Positions 49,956 through 62,102 of a stretch of 64,000 bases of DNA are shown here, one piece after another. The stretch is from contig JALJCS010000001.1 in the NCBI GenBank assembly GCA_023055355.1, forward strand, positions 103,543,881 through 103,607,880. Reading direction: 5' to 3'. The stretch comes from Agelaius tricolor (Eukaryota > Chordata > Aves > Passeriformes > Icteridae). The stretch's first letter is position 1. The number at the start of each line of letters is the position of its first letter. The notes beneath the pieces are model-generated. The model did no database searches, had not been told where the DNA came from, and worked only from the letters and a program-made list of their open reading frames with translations. A program made the translations under genes and the position numbers.

Positions 49956-51824
49956 TTCTATGTAGTTATCTACTTGTTAGTTTTCCTTAGTCATATAATG
50001 AGAATGATGTATTTAAAACATACATAATACAATACCAAATTTTTTTTTTTTCTGTAGTATTCTTGTTGTTGCCTAAGATCTCTCCAGTCTGGTTTGTTAT
50101 GCTATTTGTAGAGAACATTATCAATAATCAGCAGGAATTGAAGATTTTGCAGACATTTGAATAGGTAAATGGCATTCAGGGATTTTGGGAAAACATAATT
50201 CCATCCACAGCTCTTTCCAACCATCATTCACACTGTGGCCAAGGAGTTCAGGTATCTGAGGTCCAGCTGAGTTACCAGGTGGTATAAACTACATTAGCAG
50301 GTCCAGAATCACACAACACAGGTGTCAAAGGGACTTGAGAACCATCTCCATTCAGAAGCAGGTGGACTTCACATTTACAGCAAGGAAAGAGGAGAAAAGA
50401 AAAGGAATTTCACATTTCATTCAGCCACAGTCGTATTAAATTGTGGATGGATAGCTGTGCAGCTACCTTTTGCTCAGTGTACTCATACATTTCTTCCTCA
50501 GACAATTTTCTGCAGCCCTTTCTAGCCCTTTAGCTATTTAAACAGGCCTTTCATCTAAATTGAGTCTGATACCCTTTCACTCTAGCTTTAAGGCAAGGTA
50601 AACCATTCATATCAAGTCATATAATGTACATATGTATGGATCAATAAAAATTGGGAAAAAACATTATTTAGAAAAAGATAAGCAGTCTCACACATGCATA
50701 CCCTAATTTTATGTGTTTTTGCTCCCTTAATTTGGAACTATAAGTATTTAAGTAGCTATAAACATGCAGACATAAGCATACACGTCATATTTCTAACTTT
50801 ATTTACACTTGTGAAATGTATAGTTTTACCTCAAGGCAAACATAGAGTGATTAATGCTGAAAACAATTCATAATTCTACACTCAAAACCAGGAACTGAAT
50901 GGAAACTGGAGAAATTCTCTGAAAAGATGAAAATGCAAATTACTGGGGGCTCAATATCTTCATCTTCCACTTAAAGTCCTGGGAGTGGGTGGGGGAAAGC
51001 TCGAGAGAGATAACACCTTTCATGACCAAGCTCAAGATGAATTAGTGCAATATACCCAGTGTCATGTCTAATTGCTTAATTGACTACCTCTAGGTATTAT
51101 ATAGCTGGCTTTATCACAGAAAAATCATTCTGATTTATTTGATGCACTGTATATCATAAGGAAGCATACATGAAGTTATTAATGTCTTGCATAGCTGTGA
51201 CATTTTCCAAGGGCACAGATAATGCATTTCATCATATGCAGTACTAGCCAGTTATTACTAGTATGCTGGAATTTTGGGGGTTTTATGAATTTTACTTTTT
51301 ACTGTATTTTTTTCTCACGTTGCCTGCTCAACATGTAAGAGTAGCAGTACGCACAGTGCTTATGGTCTAAAGAAATCTTCTTTAAATGTGACAGAATTTT
51401 AGTTGGAAGAGAGCAGTTGGAAATATTGGCTATAATATAAAGGCAGATTATAACAATTCCATTTATTGCTAATTTATTATGGCAATTGAGTTAATTGTTC
51501 TCTTTGGATCATAAATGTCAAGGTCTATCTAGAAGAGTTCAAGTGGCTTGGCCAGGGTCTCTAAATAAATTTACCTTGGTCACATAAAAAAATAAATGTG
51601 TCTAGTGAATATCATTTTTTTCCTCATCTTCTCCCTAATATTCTGGATTTCCTGGTGAATTAAGGTGGATTGTTTAAAAAGACAAATTTTAAAATATAGT
51701 ACAGTGGTCTTGACACTAAAGAAGTTTGTCTTAAAATTCAGATGAGCGCAAGACATCTTGATGGAGCAATTAAAAGTCATGTTTGACTTTTCCAATAAAG
51801 GCTAGTAACTTCATTTAAAGAGTC

Positions 51825-51866
51825 TAAATCTTTTATAGAAACCACTCTGTGATTCTATGATTCTAC
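51825..51866 (+). mobile_element. CR1 3'-tail remnant
   Basis: CTCTGTGATTCTATGATTCT at 51845-51864 carries the tandem ATTCTRTG repeats that end CR1 and CR1-mobilised elements. The preceding bases only loosely fit the CR1 3' region, so this is either a very short insertion or the end of a highly diverged copy. Confidence 0.5.
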
Positions 51867-52021
51867 AACATGTTTTTCACTGTTTTTCTATTCCAGTGCA
51901 GTCAATTTTATTTCATATATAAGTGTGAAAGACAGAACTGCCCCAAATCATCTCAGGCAAGCACAACACAGTTTAGACATGACAACAACTCTTTCACTTT
52001 ATTTTTTTCTTCTTGCTTCAG

Positions 52022-52150
52022 GGCCTCAATCTCAAATGTTTTCAACATGGTAGCGCTGCCTACTGCCTTTCTCTCAGCTGAAGGTGCACTTCAATTGTTC
52101 TGGCTGGTGAAAACACACAAGGCTCAGACCATGGAATTGTGGATGCTGAG
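52022..52150 (+). other. Candidate internal exon, 129 bp
   Basis: A good polypyrimidine tract and acceptor (TTTTTTTCTTCTTGCTTCAG, ending 52021) and a donor (GCTGAG then GTAACT at 52151) bound 129 bp, a multiple of three. The segment is visibly GC-richer than its flanks. One frame stays open across it and includes the words MVALPTAF and GALQLFWLVK. I do not recognise the peptide. It may be a lineage-specific exon, a noncoding-RNA exon, or chance. Confidence 0.22.
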
Positions 52151-54764
52151 GTAACTCTTCCAGATACCTTAAAGTTTAAGAACTGTTTCCATCCAAAGAT
52201 GCTTTTCATACTAGCCACCTGACATGTCAGATTATCTCAGACAAAGGACATGCTAAGTCAAAAATTTGATATGTTCATGTCATGGTAATAGCATCATCCC
52301 CATCTCTTCCTAAAAACACAAAAGAGTTGTTTTCCACATAAGTATTTTGGTAATTTATGAGGTCCACTTAGGAGAAGAGATGCCTGCAGCTAATTCAAAT
52401 ATACTGAGAGAGTGGTATTGTACAGAATGTTTTTATATTTACCAGGAGACTGTCACTTTACAGTCTGTTGAAATATCAGTAATAATCTTTGAATGAGAGT
52501 AAAGGATGGATTGAAACTACTGGTAAAAATGTTTTCAGGACTAAGCTTTCAGATTTCATCTGGAAAATCTGCTTTCATTTTGGTTTTGAACTTGTCTGGC
52601 AATACTTGACACACTGAAATTTCTCCAAGTGACTTCAGACAGAGTCTTGGAGGACAATGAAAGAATTCTGGGTTTAATTACTTTTTTATCACAGAATTTA
52701 AAAAAAATAGAAAACAAATTCCAGTTTGCTTGCCACTGAGCTTTATTTTCAGTCCTTTTTGTTTAAAGCAATGTCATCAAACTTATGGAGAAAAGAGGAT
52801 AAGGGTCTCTGAATGCCCAAAATTCTAAAGGCTGTTTCTAGAATAACAACAGATCTAAATCTATACAACTAAATCTCAACAGCAAACATGCAGATAAATT
52901 GAGTGATCTGGTACACTGAAGTGGACTTGAGGATACTTTTCCATTTCAAGGGAGATTATAATGAAAGCTATGAAGTAGTTTTGGTCAAAGTGGCTCTTCC
53001 TTGATCTACCACATTAGGAATGCTGCCAGTGCTGGCAGCCCCTTTGGTTTATGCCGAGCTGGGCATGAATATTAATAGGATTGTGAGGCCTTTGAGAGTA
53101 AAGTCTGGGGTTTTAATTTTCTTTTGTTCTTTCTGTTTCTCTCTTTCTCTGCTCAGCAATTGTCTGTGCATGCCAACAAGGTGTTTATCAGGAAAAAATC
53201 AGGTAGACCAAATTCAAATGCTTATTGCTCATCTGTTCTTCTTCCAAGAAGATTACACCTTCACATTATCGCTGAGGTATAAATCTATTCTTTCTTGTTC
53301 CCACCAAGATCTCTTCAACTAGAACCATAAGAAAAAATATTCAGCTGCCAGAAAAATTGGGAGAAAATTGTTCTGTCAGAGTTTTGAGAACTGGGAATTA
53401 TTTTTGAAAACACTTAAAGCACATTATCTTTCATTTGTTCCCTAAGGCGAGTGTATTAAATACATCTAATTTATCAGACTAAGTAGGTCCCAGCTAGCAC
53501 CAGGTTATTTGTCACATACAATTCTGCTATGACCGCCAGAGAGCTGGGATGATTCAGATGCATGTGGAGAGTTCACACAAGTCTCTGTATCTTAATAGCC
53601 CATGTTAGCTCTCAGATGAACTCCTTTTGAGAACCATGGCAGAGAATAAGGCAATCCCAAACAAAAAGATAAATTGATGTTATATGCTATTAACGCATGA
53701 AACATGTAAGATAGATTACCAAATTTTTTTTTTCTTTTTTCCTTCTCTTTTAACTTTCTCATTTTATACTTCCCTTGTAATTTCTGCATGGAAATGACTT
53801 TTTTTGTTTCCACCATAAATGTGAGTGGACTCCAATACACTTTATCAATGCCTACAGGTACTAGCATTATAATAGCATCTATTCTAGTGCAGATTCCACT
53901 AGCCTGAAATCTTCAGTCAAAGAAGTGACAGGAAGTCCAGAAGCCTTGCAATTTGTTCCTTTCTCACTGTTTGTGGCAATAAATTCTGTGAATTCAAAAC
54001 CCTGGAATCTCCCAAAAAATCATACTACTCAAATTTCATACAGAGAGGGAAGGAGAAGGGAGGAAAAAATGCCTTTGACTGAGATCAGCTGGATTTTTCT
54101 TCATTTTAAAATATTTCAGTGTCTTTTTATCTGTTATCATAATAGTGTGCTAGTCTTTCCTTCAGAAGGAAAACACTTATGTCAATGGGATTTAGTCCCT
54201 TAAGATATTCAGCCAGCTGGCTGCTTTTGAGACTTGGTACCTTGTCCAGACCAGCAGGCGACATTTTTAAGCCAAAATCAACAGAGTCAGAATGCATGAA
54301 ATAGCTATCACCTTAAGTTTTTGTCCTATTTTCCCATATCTTTTTCCAAACTTCAAGTAGAAATAAGAGTAATGAAAAGCTGTACATCATGACTGTCATT
54401 TCTGTGTATTAATTATCACAAAATGAAAGTTAATACTTTCATGTATTTCTCATTGGAGGTAGAAAAAAAAATGAGGTCTAAATAATGACACATTGATTTT
54501 ACATTGGTGCAATACTTTTTGGAAACAATGCACTGTGAGCAAAATTTTATGTAGAGAGGCCCTATGGGGCTTAGGCATTATTCCAGATTGGAGAATGAAG
54601 ACATGGCCTGGAGACTTTTTTGGGTTTTGATTCCATCATTACAGAAATCCTGAAATCTCTGTGAATATGAAAGGTCTATAGAACAGCAATGACCAGGTAA
54701 TGGTGAGTGAGCAAGTTGTATATTCTCTGTAATTAGAGATTAAGAATTTAGGAGAATTTGGACC

Positions 54765-54870
54765 AGAAAACAAAAAAAAATAAAAACAAAAACAACAACA
54801 ACAACAACAAAAAAGACCAAACAAACCAAACCAAAAAAAACCCACCAAAAACAAACAAACAAAAAAAAAG
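54765..54870. repeat. A-rich low-complexity tract with (AAC)n and (CAAA)n
   Basis: Runs of A, an ACAACAACAACAACAAC core near 54791-54808 and CAAA units up to about 54869. Its complement is the T-rich frame at 54639-54878 (minus), which is an artefact. Confidence 0.92.
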
Positions 54871-55147
54871 GAAGACATAATGAAAGTATCTCTACCCAGT
54901 ATCTATACTAGGTGTTCTAGTATTCTTTCTATGAAGTAGGCGACGGATGCTAGCCCAACAGTTGAAAACAACACTTTTATAACTGCCATTGTTATGCTTG
55001 TAAGAGTTAATTAACCCAAGGAACTCACACATAATATGTAGCAGAGTTTTCAATGCAAACATAAAATCCAATTATTCTTTTGTAAGACTCAAAATTGCAT
55101 AAAAATAAAACCAGTCCCTCTTTATGTACCAGGACATCAGCTGGTGA

Positions 55148-55161
55148 CCAGCAGGTGTCAG
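55148..55161 (+). promoter_or_regulatory. CTCF-like motif
   Basis: CCAGCAGGTGTCAG differs from the CTCF core CCASYAGRKGGCRS at one position (T for G). It has the same orientation as the match at 48916 and is opposite to that at 27851. Confidence 0.3.
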
Positions 55162-56765
55162 GACAAAAGTTCTCAATTGCCAGGGGTAAGGAATACGTGC
55201 TTTAATTTAGCTAAATATTCTGTTATCCTGTAAAAACTGAGTATGACAGTAGAATGTGGTTTCTTTGTTCAGTATTTCCTAATGACACCCAGATCATTTT
55301 TGTGTTACTCACACTATAACTTTCAATCGCTATCAGCTCACCTGAGATCTGAACACCAAACTGCGTTCTCCTCTGATAAGCAATTCAGCATCTTCACTGG
55401 ATAATGAAGCTTCTAACCAAATGGAATATACCAAGAGGAATAGCTGGCTTATACTGCATGGCAAAGTACAGCTCATGAATTTGCATGCAGAGGCACAAAC
55501 CTGCAGATTAGGAGCAAGGCTGGAGAGCATTTGCTCCATCTGAGAATCACTGAGACTCAGCTGCAGGCCTGACACTATCCATTGATGAGATTAAAACTCA
55601 TTGCCAATTTCCTACAAGTTACTCCTTGAGCCCCCCCTTTCTTTTACTTTCAGAAAGTGTAATTTAATTGTTTAGTGGCTGTAAGATTTGGATGTGTTGC
55701 CCCCAGGACAGGAAAAATTCACAGACCCTGGTCATTATCTATGCAAAAAGTAAGTTGCAAGTGACAATTACAATTCAGAACATTTTCTCAAAGATGGATT
55801 GATTGCAGTAGAAAAAAAAAAAGAAAAAAATGAAAAGAAATGAGTTGTATTATTCTCTCTGATTTGAAGGAAAGACAAGATCACAATAGACTTTATTTCA
55901 GTCAGTGTGATAGGTGGGAAGAGAGTTACCTACTATTGTTCCTTATTTCATGAAGTTTAAGGAGAGAGAAAAATGGATTGTTGTAAAGATCTGAAAATGA
56001 TTGTCCAATGTATCTGTCTTCAAGGAATATCAAAGGGCACTGAACCAGTGGCCTACTTTTAGATGTAGACTTATAAGCATTTCAAATTTTCTATCATTAT
56101 TTACATTATTATTATGAAAAACATTATTATTATAATTATCAAAATTATTAATAATGGGTTAATGCTTGTCACATTAAAATTAGAGCTATCAGTATTAAGT
56201 GTTCAGAGGTAATATAAAAAATAGAGATTTTATTATTTAGCTCATTCAAATATTTACAGGTCTTGTTCAAGTAAAAACATAATTACAGAATTGTGTTTCC
56301 AGATTTGAATAATAAAAGTGAAATGAAGCATAGATCTTAGGACTCACCTTTTAATGAACATTGAAAAAAACACTCTGTTCTTGAGGGTTCCTGGGAAAGC
56401 ACTGCTGTTTCAAGCTGCTGGGCTATATACATTTCTAACTGCAGTGAACTGATATACACTTCAGTTGAGCAGGGAAGTCAGGCACTGAATTAATATTTTA
56501 CCTATTCCTGTGTTCTGGGAAAAGAAAAAGGTTTCTTCTGCCCTAGAGAAAACAGTAGAACTCAACCATGAATAAAAAGCAAGGAAAAAATGGTTATTAG
56601 AATTAAGATTTTTTCATACTCAATCAGATATCAAGAATAAGGCAGGTCACAATGAGACAGCTGTACAGAAACTTGCATGGTTCAGACTTCAGGCTGCTGC
56701 TTCACACATTGCAGAAGCATGAAACTTGCAACATTTCTTCTGTCATGTGGTTTAACTACATTCAG

Positions 56766-56815
56766 ATTGCAGCTTTTTAACTACATTGCAGCTTTTTAAC
56801 TACATTGCAGCTTGC
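56766..56815 (+). repeat. 19-bp tandem repeat, about 2.5 copies
   Basis: The unit ATTGCAGCTTTTTAACTAC occurs at 56766-56784 and 56785-56803, followed by a partial third copy that runs into TTGCAGCTTGCAGCTT. Confidence 0.9.
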
Positions 56816-59740
56816 AGCTTAGGACAGCAACACCTACCATACTTCTAGTGTTATACAAAGGTGTTTGTTCAGTTATTACAGCAAATAATAATCTACAATG
56901 AAGACAAAAACAAGAAAGTCCCTGACCATGTAAGATTTATGTGCCATTTCAGTTGTTATGACTAACCTTAAACACAAGCTATAACTGGCCTATTGTCACA
57001 TCAGCTTCTCTCTGGAATCCTGAGCTGTTTAAAAAACCATATGGTTTCTGCTATAGAAAACTTCTTTCATTTGGAAAGTTAACGGTCCTGTTCTCTCTTT
57101 TCTCCTCTCTGATTCAGGTGTTTTATTCTACTCCACATCAGTAATGGGAAAAACTGTCACAATTGAAAAGGGATTTGCAGAACCTAAGCTGGTCATTAAG
57201 TAGGTTGGTGGAAATGTTTTCCATTTCACTTTCTTTCCTCCAAAGTCTTAATGTTTTTAAGGCACAACACAGCAGAGTTAATTAGACAGTCAAAATTTTA
57301 CTCAAAACCTATTTAAAAGTCTCAGAATTTGTTTTTTCTGTTGTCTCTAATCTGCTTTGAGAAGAGGCTGTCAGCTTGCAGTGGCAAGGAATGGCCAAGA
57401 AATCACATCCTTGGGAGAGACACAGCTAGAGGAGGACAAAGGGCCATCAGGAGGACTTTTGTTCAGTTACACTTCTCCAATGGACATGAAAAGTGTGCTA
57501 TAGAAGTGTAGTTTGTTGTCTGTATAATTTCAGGCTTTTCTTCATGAGAAAGAAACTGTAAAAGAGAAAATCAACAGTTCCATATTTGAAAACTTCATGG
57601 ATTACTATTCTTAAAATGGATGCTTTATTGACTGGCCCATTGTATTAAGTACATTAATTCAACATTACTTTAAAAAAACTTGGTTGAAAATAAACAAAAC
57701 AGGACAAGTAAAGGATGAATCAAAAGTTTTTCCACTGCACTTTTCTACAGGCATCATATTTGATCAATGATAGGAAACACATCAAAAAATTAATTGAGTT
57801 CAAGTACAACAGAGACAGTGTTTCACATGTGGTTTTGGCAGCATTTGATTTATAATAACTAAGCAGAAGTTGATGGCAGGGTCTAAAAAGTGAAGCCACC
57901 ATTCTTGCTCAGTTGTGACACAGACAACAATCCTCATTCTGCCTCAGTGGGAGAAATTTTAATTGCAGTCCTCTTCAAATCAAGTCTCATATATTTTTTA
58001 GATTAGCCATGTAGGGACACCAGTTCATGGCATTACTGATTCCTTGGATGCTGAAGACAATCTCCAGTTCTTCAGACTGCATTGTTATGATTAAAACACA
58101 CGTGAAGCTCTTATATGACTGTGGATGTATATGTTGAGAACACAGAATCACAACCCTGTGATTACCTTTTGCACCATAGTAATTTAGTTTGAGGGGATTT
58201 TGCTTTTTTAAGGGAGAATTTAATTAAAACCCTTCCTAGTCTTCAGAGATTAAGTATCCTTATTTTTTGACTTTTAGTAGTAAGAGCAAGCTTTCTCTGT
58301 TGGTACATACATTTCTAGCACTGGAAAATACTGATTATTCATGCCAGTGGGCTAAACAAATAATAAGGCAATCACAGAAAATTCAAAGCTAAAAAGACTC
58401 AACTTGAGATCAGGCCTCTAGACCACCAACAATATTAGATAGCAAAGAAAATGTATAGCCTAATGTTTTTGTGTCACTGCTACGAAAATATTTTAAAAAC
58501 TGATAATGGTATTACATACCCATAAAAATGGTATCAATTTTCACTGAAATGCAGCCTCAGATAAACCTGGGTGTAAAAGCTATAGCAAGAGATGTGTAAT
58601 GCATAAATTGTACATTTAACTTCAATTTAAAGTACTATTTAATTTGTTTTCCCTAATGATTTTAACCATGCAACTGATTAATGCCAGTGGCATTGTAGAA
58701 AATTGGAAGTAGAATAGCTTCAAGTTTAAGGTGTGGTTACTGCATTACCCTACTTAGCTATGCAGTAAATTGGAAGCTTGCTTAGGTAGAAATCTTGATT
58801 TACCATGTTTTTATTGCTATTTGCTTGTTATTTAAAATTTAACTGCATTCAATAACTTTGAACTGTATTCGGCTCTCTAAGATTCAAAGAAAACTTCCTC
58901 TGTCACATATTGGGAAGTTGCTTTTCAAACCTTTCATTTCCTTCCATTTTGGAACTGGGTTTAACCTAGAATTTAATTTATTTTAACTTTTAAGAATGTT
59001 TAGCATTGAAGTCCTTGATGTCTTACGCTGCTAGTGGGTCTGTTCTACATATCAGGGATCTCATGATCTCAAAATGACACCACAATGCTTCTAATATCAG
59101 ACTTACCAAAAACCTGGTCACCTGGTGAATCATTGAAGAGTCTTAAATTTATTTTCCCTTGAATAGCTATCCAAAGAAATGTTCAAATCAATATTCAAGA
59201 ATCATGCTTTGCTTGTCCTGTTTTGTTTATTTTCAACCAAGTTTTTTAAAGCAACAGATGTTGAATAAAGGTACTTTGTACAATGGGCCAGTCAATAAGG
59301 CAGCTATTTCAAGAATAGTAGTCCATCTCCATTTTTCATATAAGCAAATTCAAATTCATATCTCTTTTCTTACCAGAAAGTGGCATAAGGAGAGTGGAAT
59401 GGGAGCTAGTGCAGGACATGCAGATAGTTCTTATGCTTAAGTGCTATATGAAAGAGAATTCAATATTATTTAGGCCAAAATGCAGAGAATAGAAAAACCT
59501 ATAGAAATGGCAATCAGACAATAAAGACAAATGTTCACTATCTGAAAAGATTCATGTTTCCTCCCTCCATTCTCTCATCATAGAATTCACTTCTGGTAGT
59601 TTAACAGGAAGAATTACAAATAAACCTTTCTAAGTATTCCCTTTACTAGTGTTTAGAAAACTTCTTATCTTCCTGATCTGTGGGAAGATTTTCTCTAGGC
59701 TAGATTTTCTCTAGACTGGACATATTACTCTGGTTTTTGA

Positions 59741-59820
59741 TCTTTTTTGTTTGGTTGGTTGGTTGGTTGGTTGGCTGTTTTTTGGTTTGGTTTGGGGTAT
59801 TTTTTGTTTTTTGCTTTTTA
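59741..59820. repeat. (TTGG)n and T/G-rich low-complexity tract
   Basis: TTGG units at about 59751-59775 are followed by TTTGG and T runs. There is no retroelement body beside it. Confidence 0.9.
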
Positions 59821-61972
59821 AAATTTTTATAATAAAGTATTGTTCATCTCTAGGTTCTGTTTGGATGTTAATCACTTTAGTGAGCATGCAAAGCATCAAG
59901 CCTCATGGATAACAAGGAGAGAACACTGTCTAGGTATCTGGATTCAGAGAGATGGTCCATTGCTCAGCTCTGTCATAACTGAGATCTACAAATAAGAAAC
60001 TCTGTCACAAAGACTTACATTAGTGCAGACTAGATGGCTGCTCTTCTGGTGTGCTTAGGACTGTGACCTACAACTCAGGAATCTAAATTTTATTTATGTG
60101 CTATTTTAGAAACTGATGTTCCTTTTTCACTGTAAAAAGAGTTTTCCTCATTATTTTAAACACCCATCAGAGCCAATAGGAACTTGAAATGAGCTTGCTC
60201 TGCCATTGCCAAGCACAAGTCATCAGCTATGTGTTGTTCAAATGCCCTCTGAACTCAGTTTTTATTTTTATTGTACTTTCCCTGATTATCATTATTACTC
60301 TGATTTTTCTGGTTCCCATGACAAAATTCTCAGCACCTAAGATTAAGTCTGTATGGCATTACAAACCCAAGTGTATCTTGTGACTGCCTTTTTAATGTGT
60401 AACACATAGTAACATGTCCAGGATGATATAAGTGACAGTTTAACCACTGACTATCTTCCAGATGGAATATAAAACAACTTGACTAAACTAGGAAGCTTTT
60501 GTATTATTGAGTCAGCTTCTTTATTCTCTGTATGGAGATTGTCATCTCAAGAACTCTAACATCCATTTGTACTTTCTAAATAATAGTTTTTAGGGGGTTA
60601 TCTTAGGAAGCTGATAAAGACATAAAAAAGAAAAAATTAAAAAACCTGTCCTCCCTTAACAGCTCCAAACTCTAATGCTTTAAACTGTGGTTTTTGGTTT
60701 TGGCTTGAGATTTTTGTTTTGTTTGGTTTGGTTTTTTGTTTGCTTTTTTAAATTAAAAACTCATTAGATTTACAAGCTTCATTTCAGATTTCTCATTAGC
60801 TGCCACAAAGGGGCACAGCAGCCTGCACACTTTGCAATGCTAAAAGAAATGTCTTTAATGTCCTCAAAGGAAGCACCCTTTCAGAAGCTCTAACCCTGCA
60901 CCTCTGCCCTACAAGATTCTGAGGCTTAGAAGAAGAAGAGCAGTTAAAATTCACAAGAAGATGTCTGGGGTATCTGGGGTAACTATCATCTGGAAAGCAC
61001 ACTCATTCAACCCCATACTTTAACACTAGAGTACTTCTGCAAAAATATTTCAGGCATGTTTTTGCCCAAACTCAGGCCAGCACTGGCTCTGGGGCTGGTC
61101 AGAGGAGCATTGATATGAAGTCCTGATCGTTCCTTGACCTCATGTGAATTTGCTTCATATTCTATCAATTTGACCATGCAGGGAGTGAAAAGTGTAAATC
61201 TTCAAAAGACAGTATTATCCAGTTAAGGTTGCTCGGGCAACCCATCATCTTTGGTACTACATATTTTCTGTAGATGCTCAGCTTTTTAAATTTTTCTTTT
61301 TTTCTTGGTTTCTCTCAGCAAAAATTCTCTAGACCGAGAAATATTTGCTTCAGGGAATGCCTCTTTAAAGGCATAAGCAGCTAAATATTCTCTCTCACTC
61401 ATATTCCCTGCTAGGCATTCCTCTGTTCATTTTTTCTAACTAAAGGATATCACATATATATATAATGAAAAGTTCAGTGATTAGAATATTTCCTAGGGAG
61501 GCACAGGAGATGGGTTGAGATCTTTTCTCTCCCTAATGGACATAAGAAGTCACATTTCCTTTTCCTCTTTTTTTTTCCTTTCCCCAAAAGAATATTCTAA
61601 ATAAAGTATATCTGCAATGTGGTAGTACATTTATTATATCTGTCTACACTGTCTCACTTTTCTGAATACTCGTTAGGCAAAAAAGCAGCATATAGCAAGT
61701 TGGTAAAGCACTCATATAGAATGGGTGAAACCTGACTATCTATTATGGATTCTTCCCCATATTCTGTTTTTATGATATACCTATTTAGAGAACTGTTTAG
61801 CCATTTTATTTTCATTAAAAAATTGAAACATTCATACTGACAAATTAAGCAAATAAGCTTTCTATTCATTCATAAACCACTGTGCAACCACAACTGAATT
61901 TCTTAGGCAACCCGAAGTATTTTCTATCTCTTTTTATTTCTCCTTTCTTTGCTAGTTATAACCAGCTCCATA
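59821..61972. other. Unique AT-rich noncoding DNA
   Basis: No gene is recognised. A further T/G-rich stretch of TTTGG and TTTTG units lies at 60690-60750. Small frames at 60189-60383 (+), 60796-61002 (-) and 61654-61869 (-) are featureless. Confidence 0.5.
60690..60750. repeat. T/G-rich low-complexity tract
   Basis: Alternating TTTTGG, TTTGG and T runs, similar in composition to the tract at 59.75 kb. Confidence 0.85.
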
Positions 61973-61973
61973 T

Positions 61974-62027
<54 letters not shown>

Positions 62028-62045
62028 ATATGTATATATATATAG
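61973..62045. repeat. (CA)n then (TA)n compound microsatellite
   Basis: CA repeats run from 61973 to about 62025 with one AAA interruption near 61988, then TA-rich units to 62045. It is likely polymorphic. It explains the HTHTHT frame at 61882-62064. Confidence 0.95.
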
Positions 62046-62062
62046 TATACTACCAGATTTAT

Positions 62063-62102
62063 AATGCCAGATTTTTATGGCATTAACTGTTTAATTAAAC
62101 AG
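62063..62102. promoter_or_regulatory. Adjacent inverted repeat and homeobox-like palindrome
   Basis: AATGCCA (62063-62069) pairs with TGGCATT (62078-62084). Three bases later lies the perfect 16-bp palindrome CTGTTTAATTAAACAG (62087-62102) with a central TAATTA core typical of dimeric homeodomain sites. Both sit directly after the (CA)n/(TA)n tract. A regulatory role is inferred from the motif only. Confidence 0.3.

Larger units (their letters stand above)
48159..54764. other. Unique AT-rich noncoding DNA
   Basis: No confident gene. Separate entries cover a CTCF-like motif (48916), two candidate exons (49723, 52022) and a CR1 tail remnant (51825-51866). The interval 51380-51520 is AT-rich, non-repetitive and enhancer-like. 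Confidence 0.5.
54871..59740. other. Unique AT-rich noncoding DNA
   Basis: No gene is recognised. The interval 56050-56260 is rich in ATTATTATTA words and AT-rich motifs. The candidate acceptor at about 57118, after a strong CTCTCTTTTCTCCTCTCTG tract, leads to only a very short open frame. A 19-bp tandem repeat is listed separately. An A-run lies at about 55811-55830. Confidence 0.5.

Noticed and set aside
54639..54878. Cys/Phe-rich minus-strand frame
   Set aside because: Complement of the A-rich (AAC)n/(CAAA)n tract.
58141..58170. CACAGAATCACAACCCTGTG as a minus-strand CR1 tail
   Set aside because: Only a few bases resemble the tail repeats and no CR1 body is adjacent.
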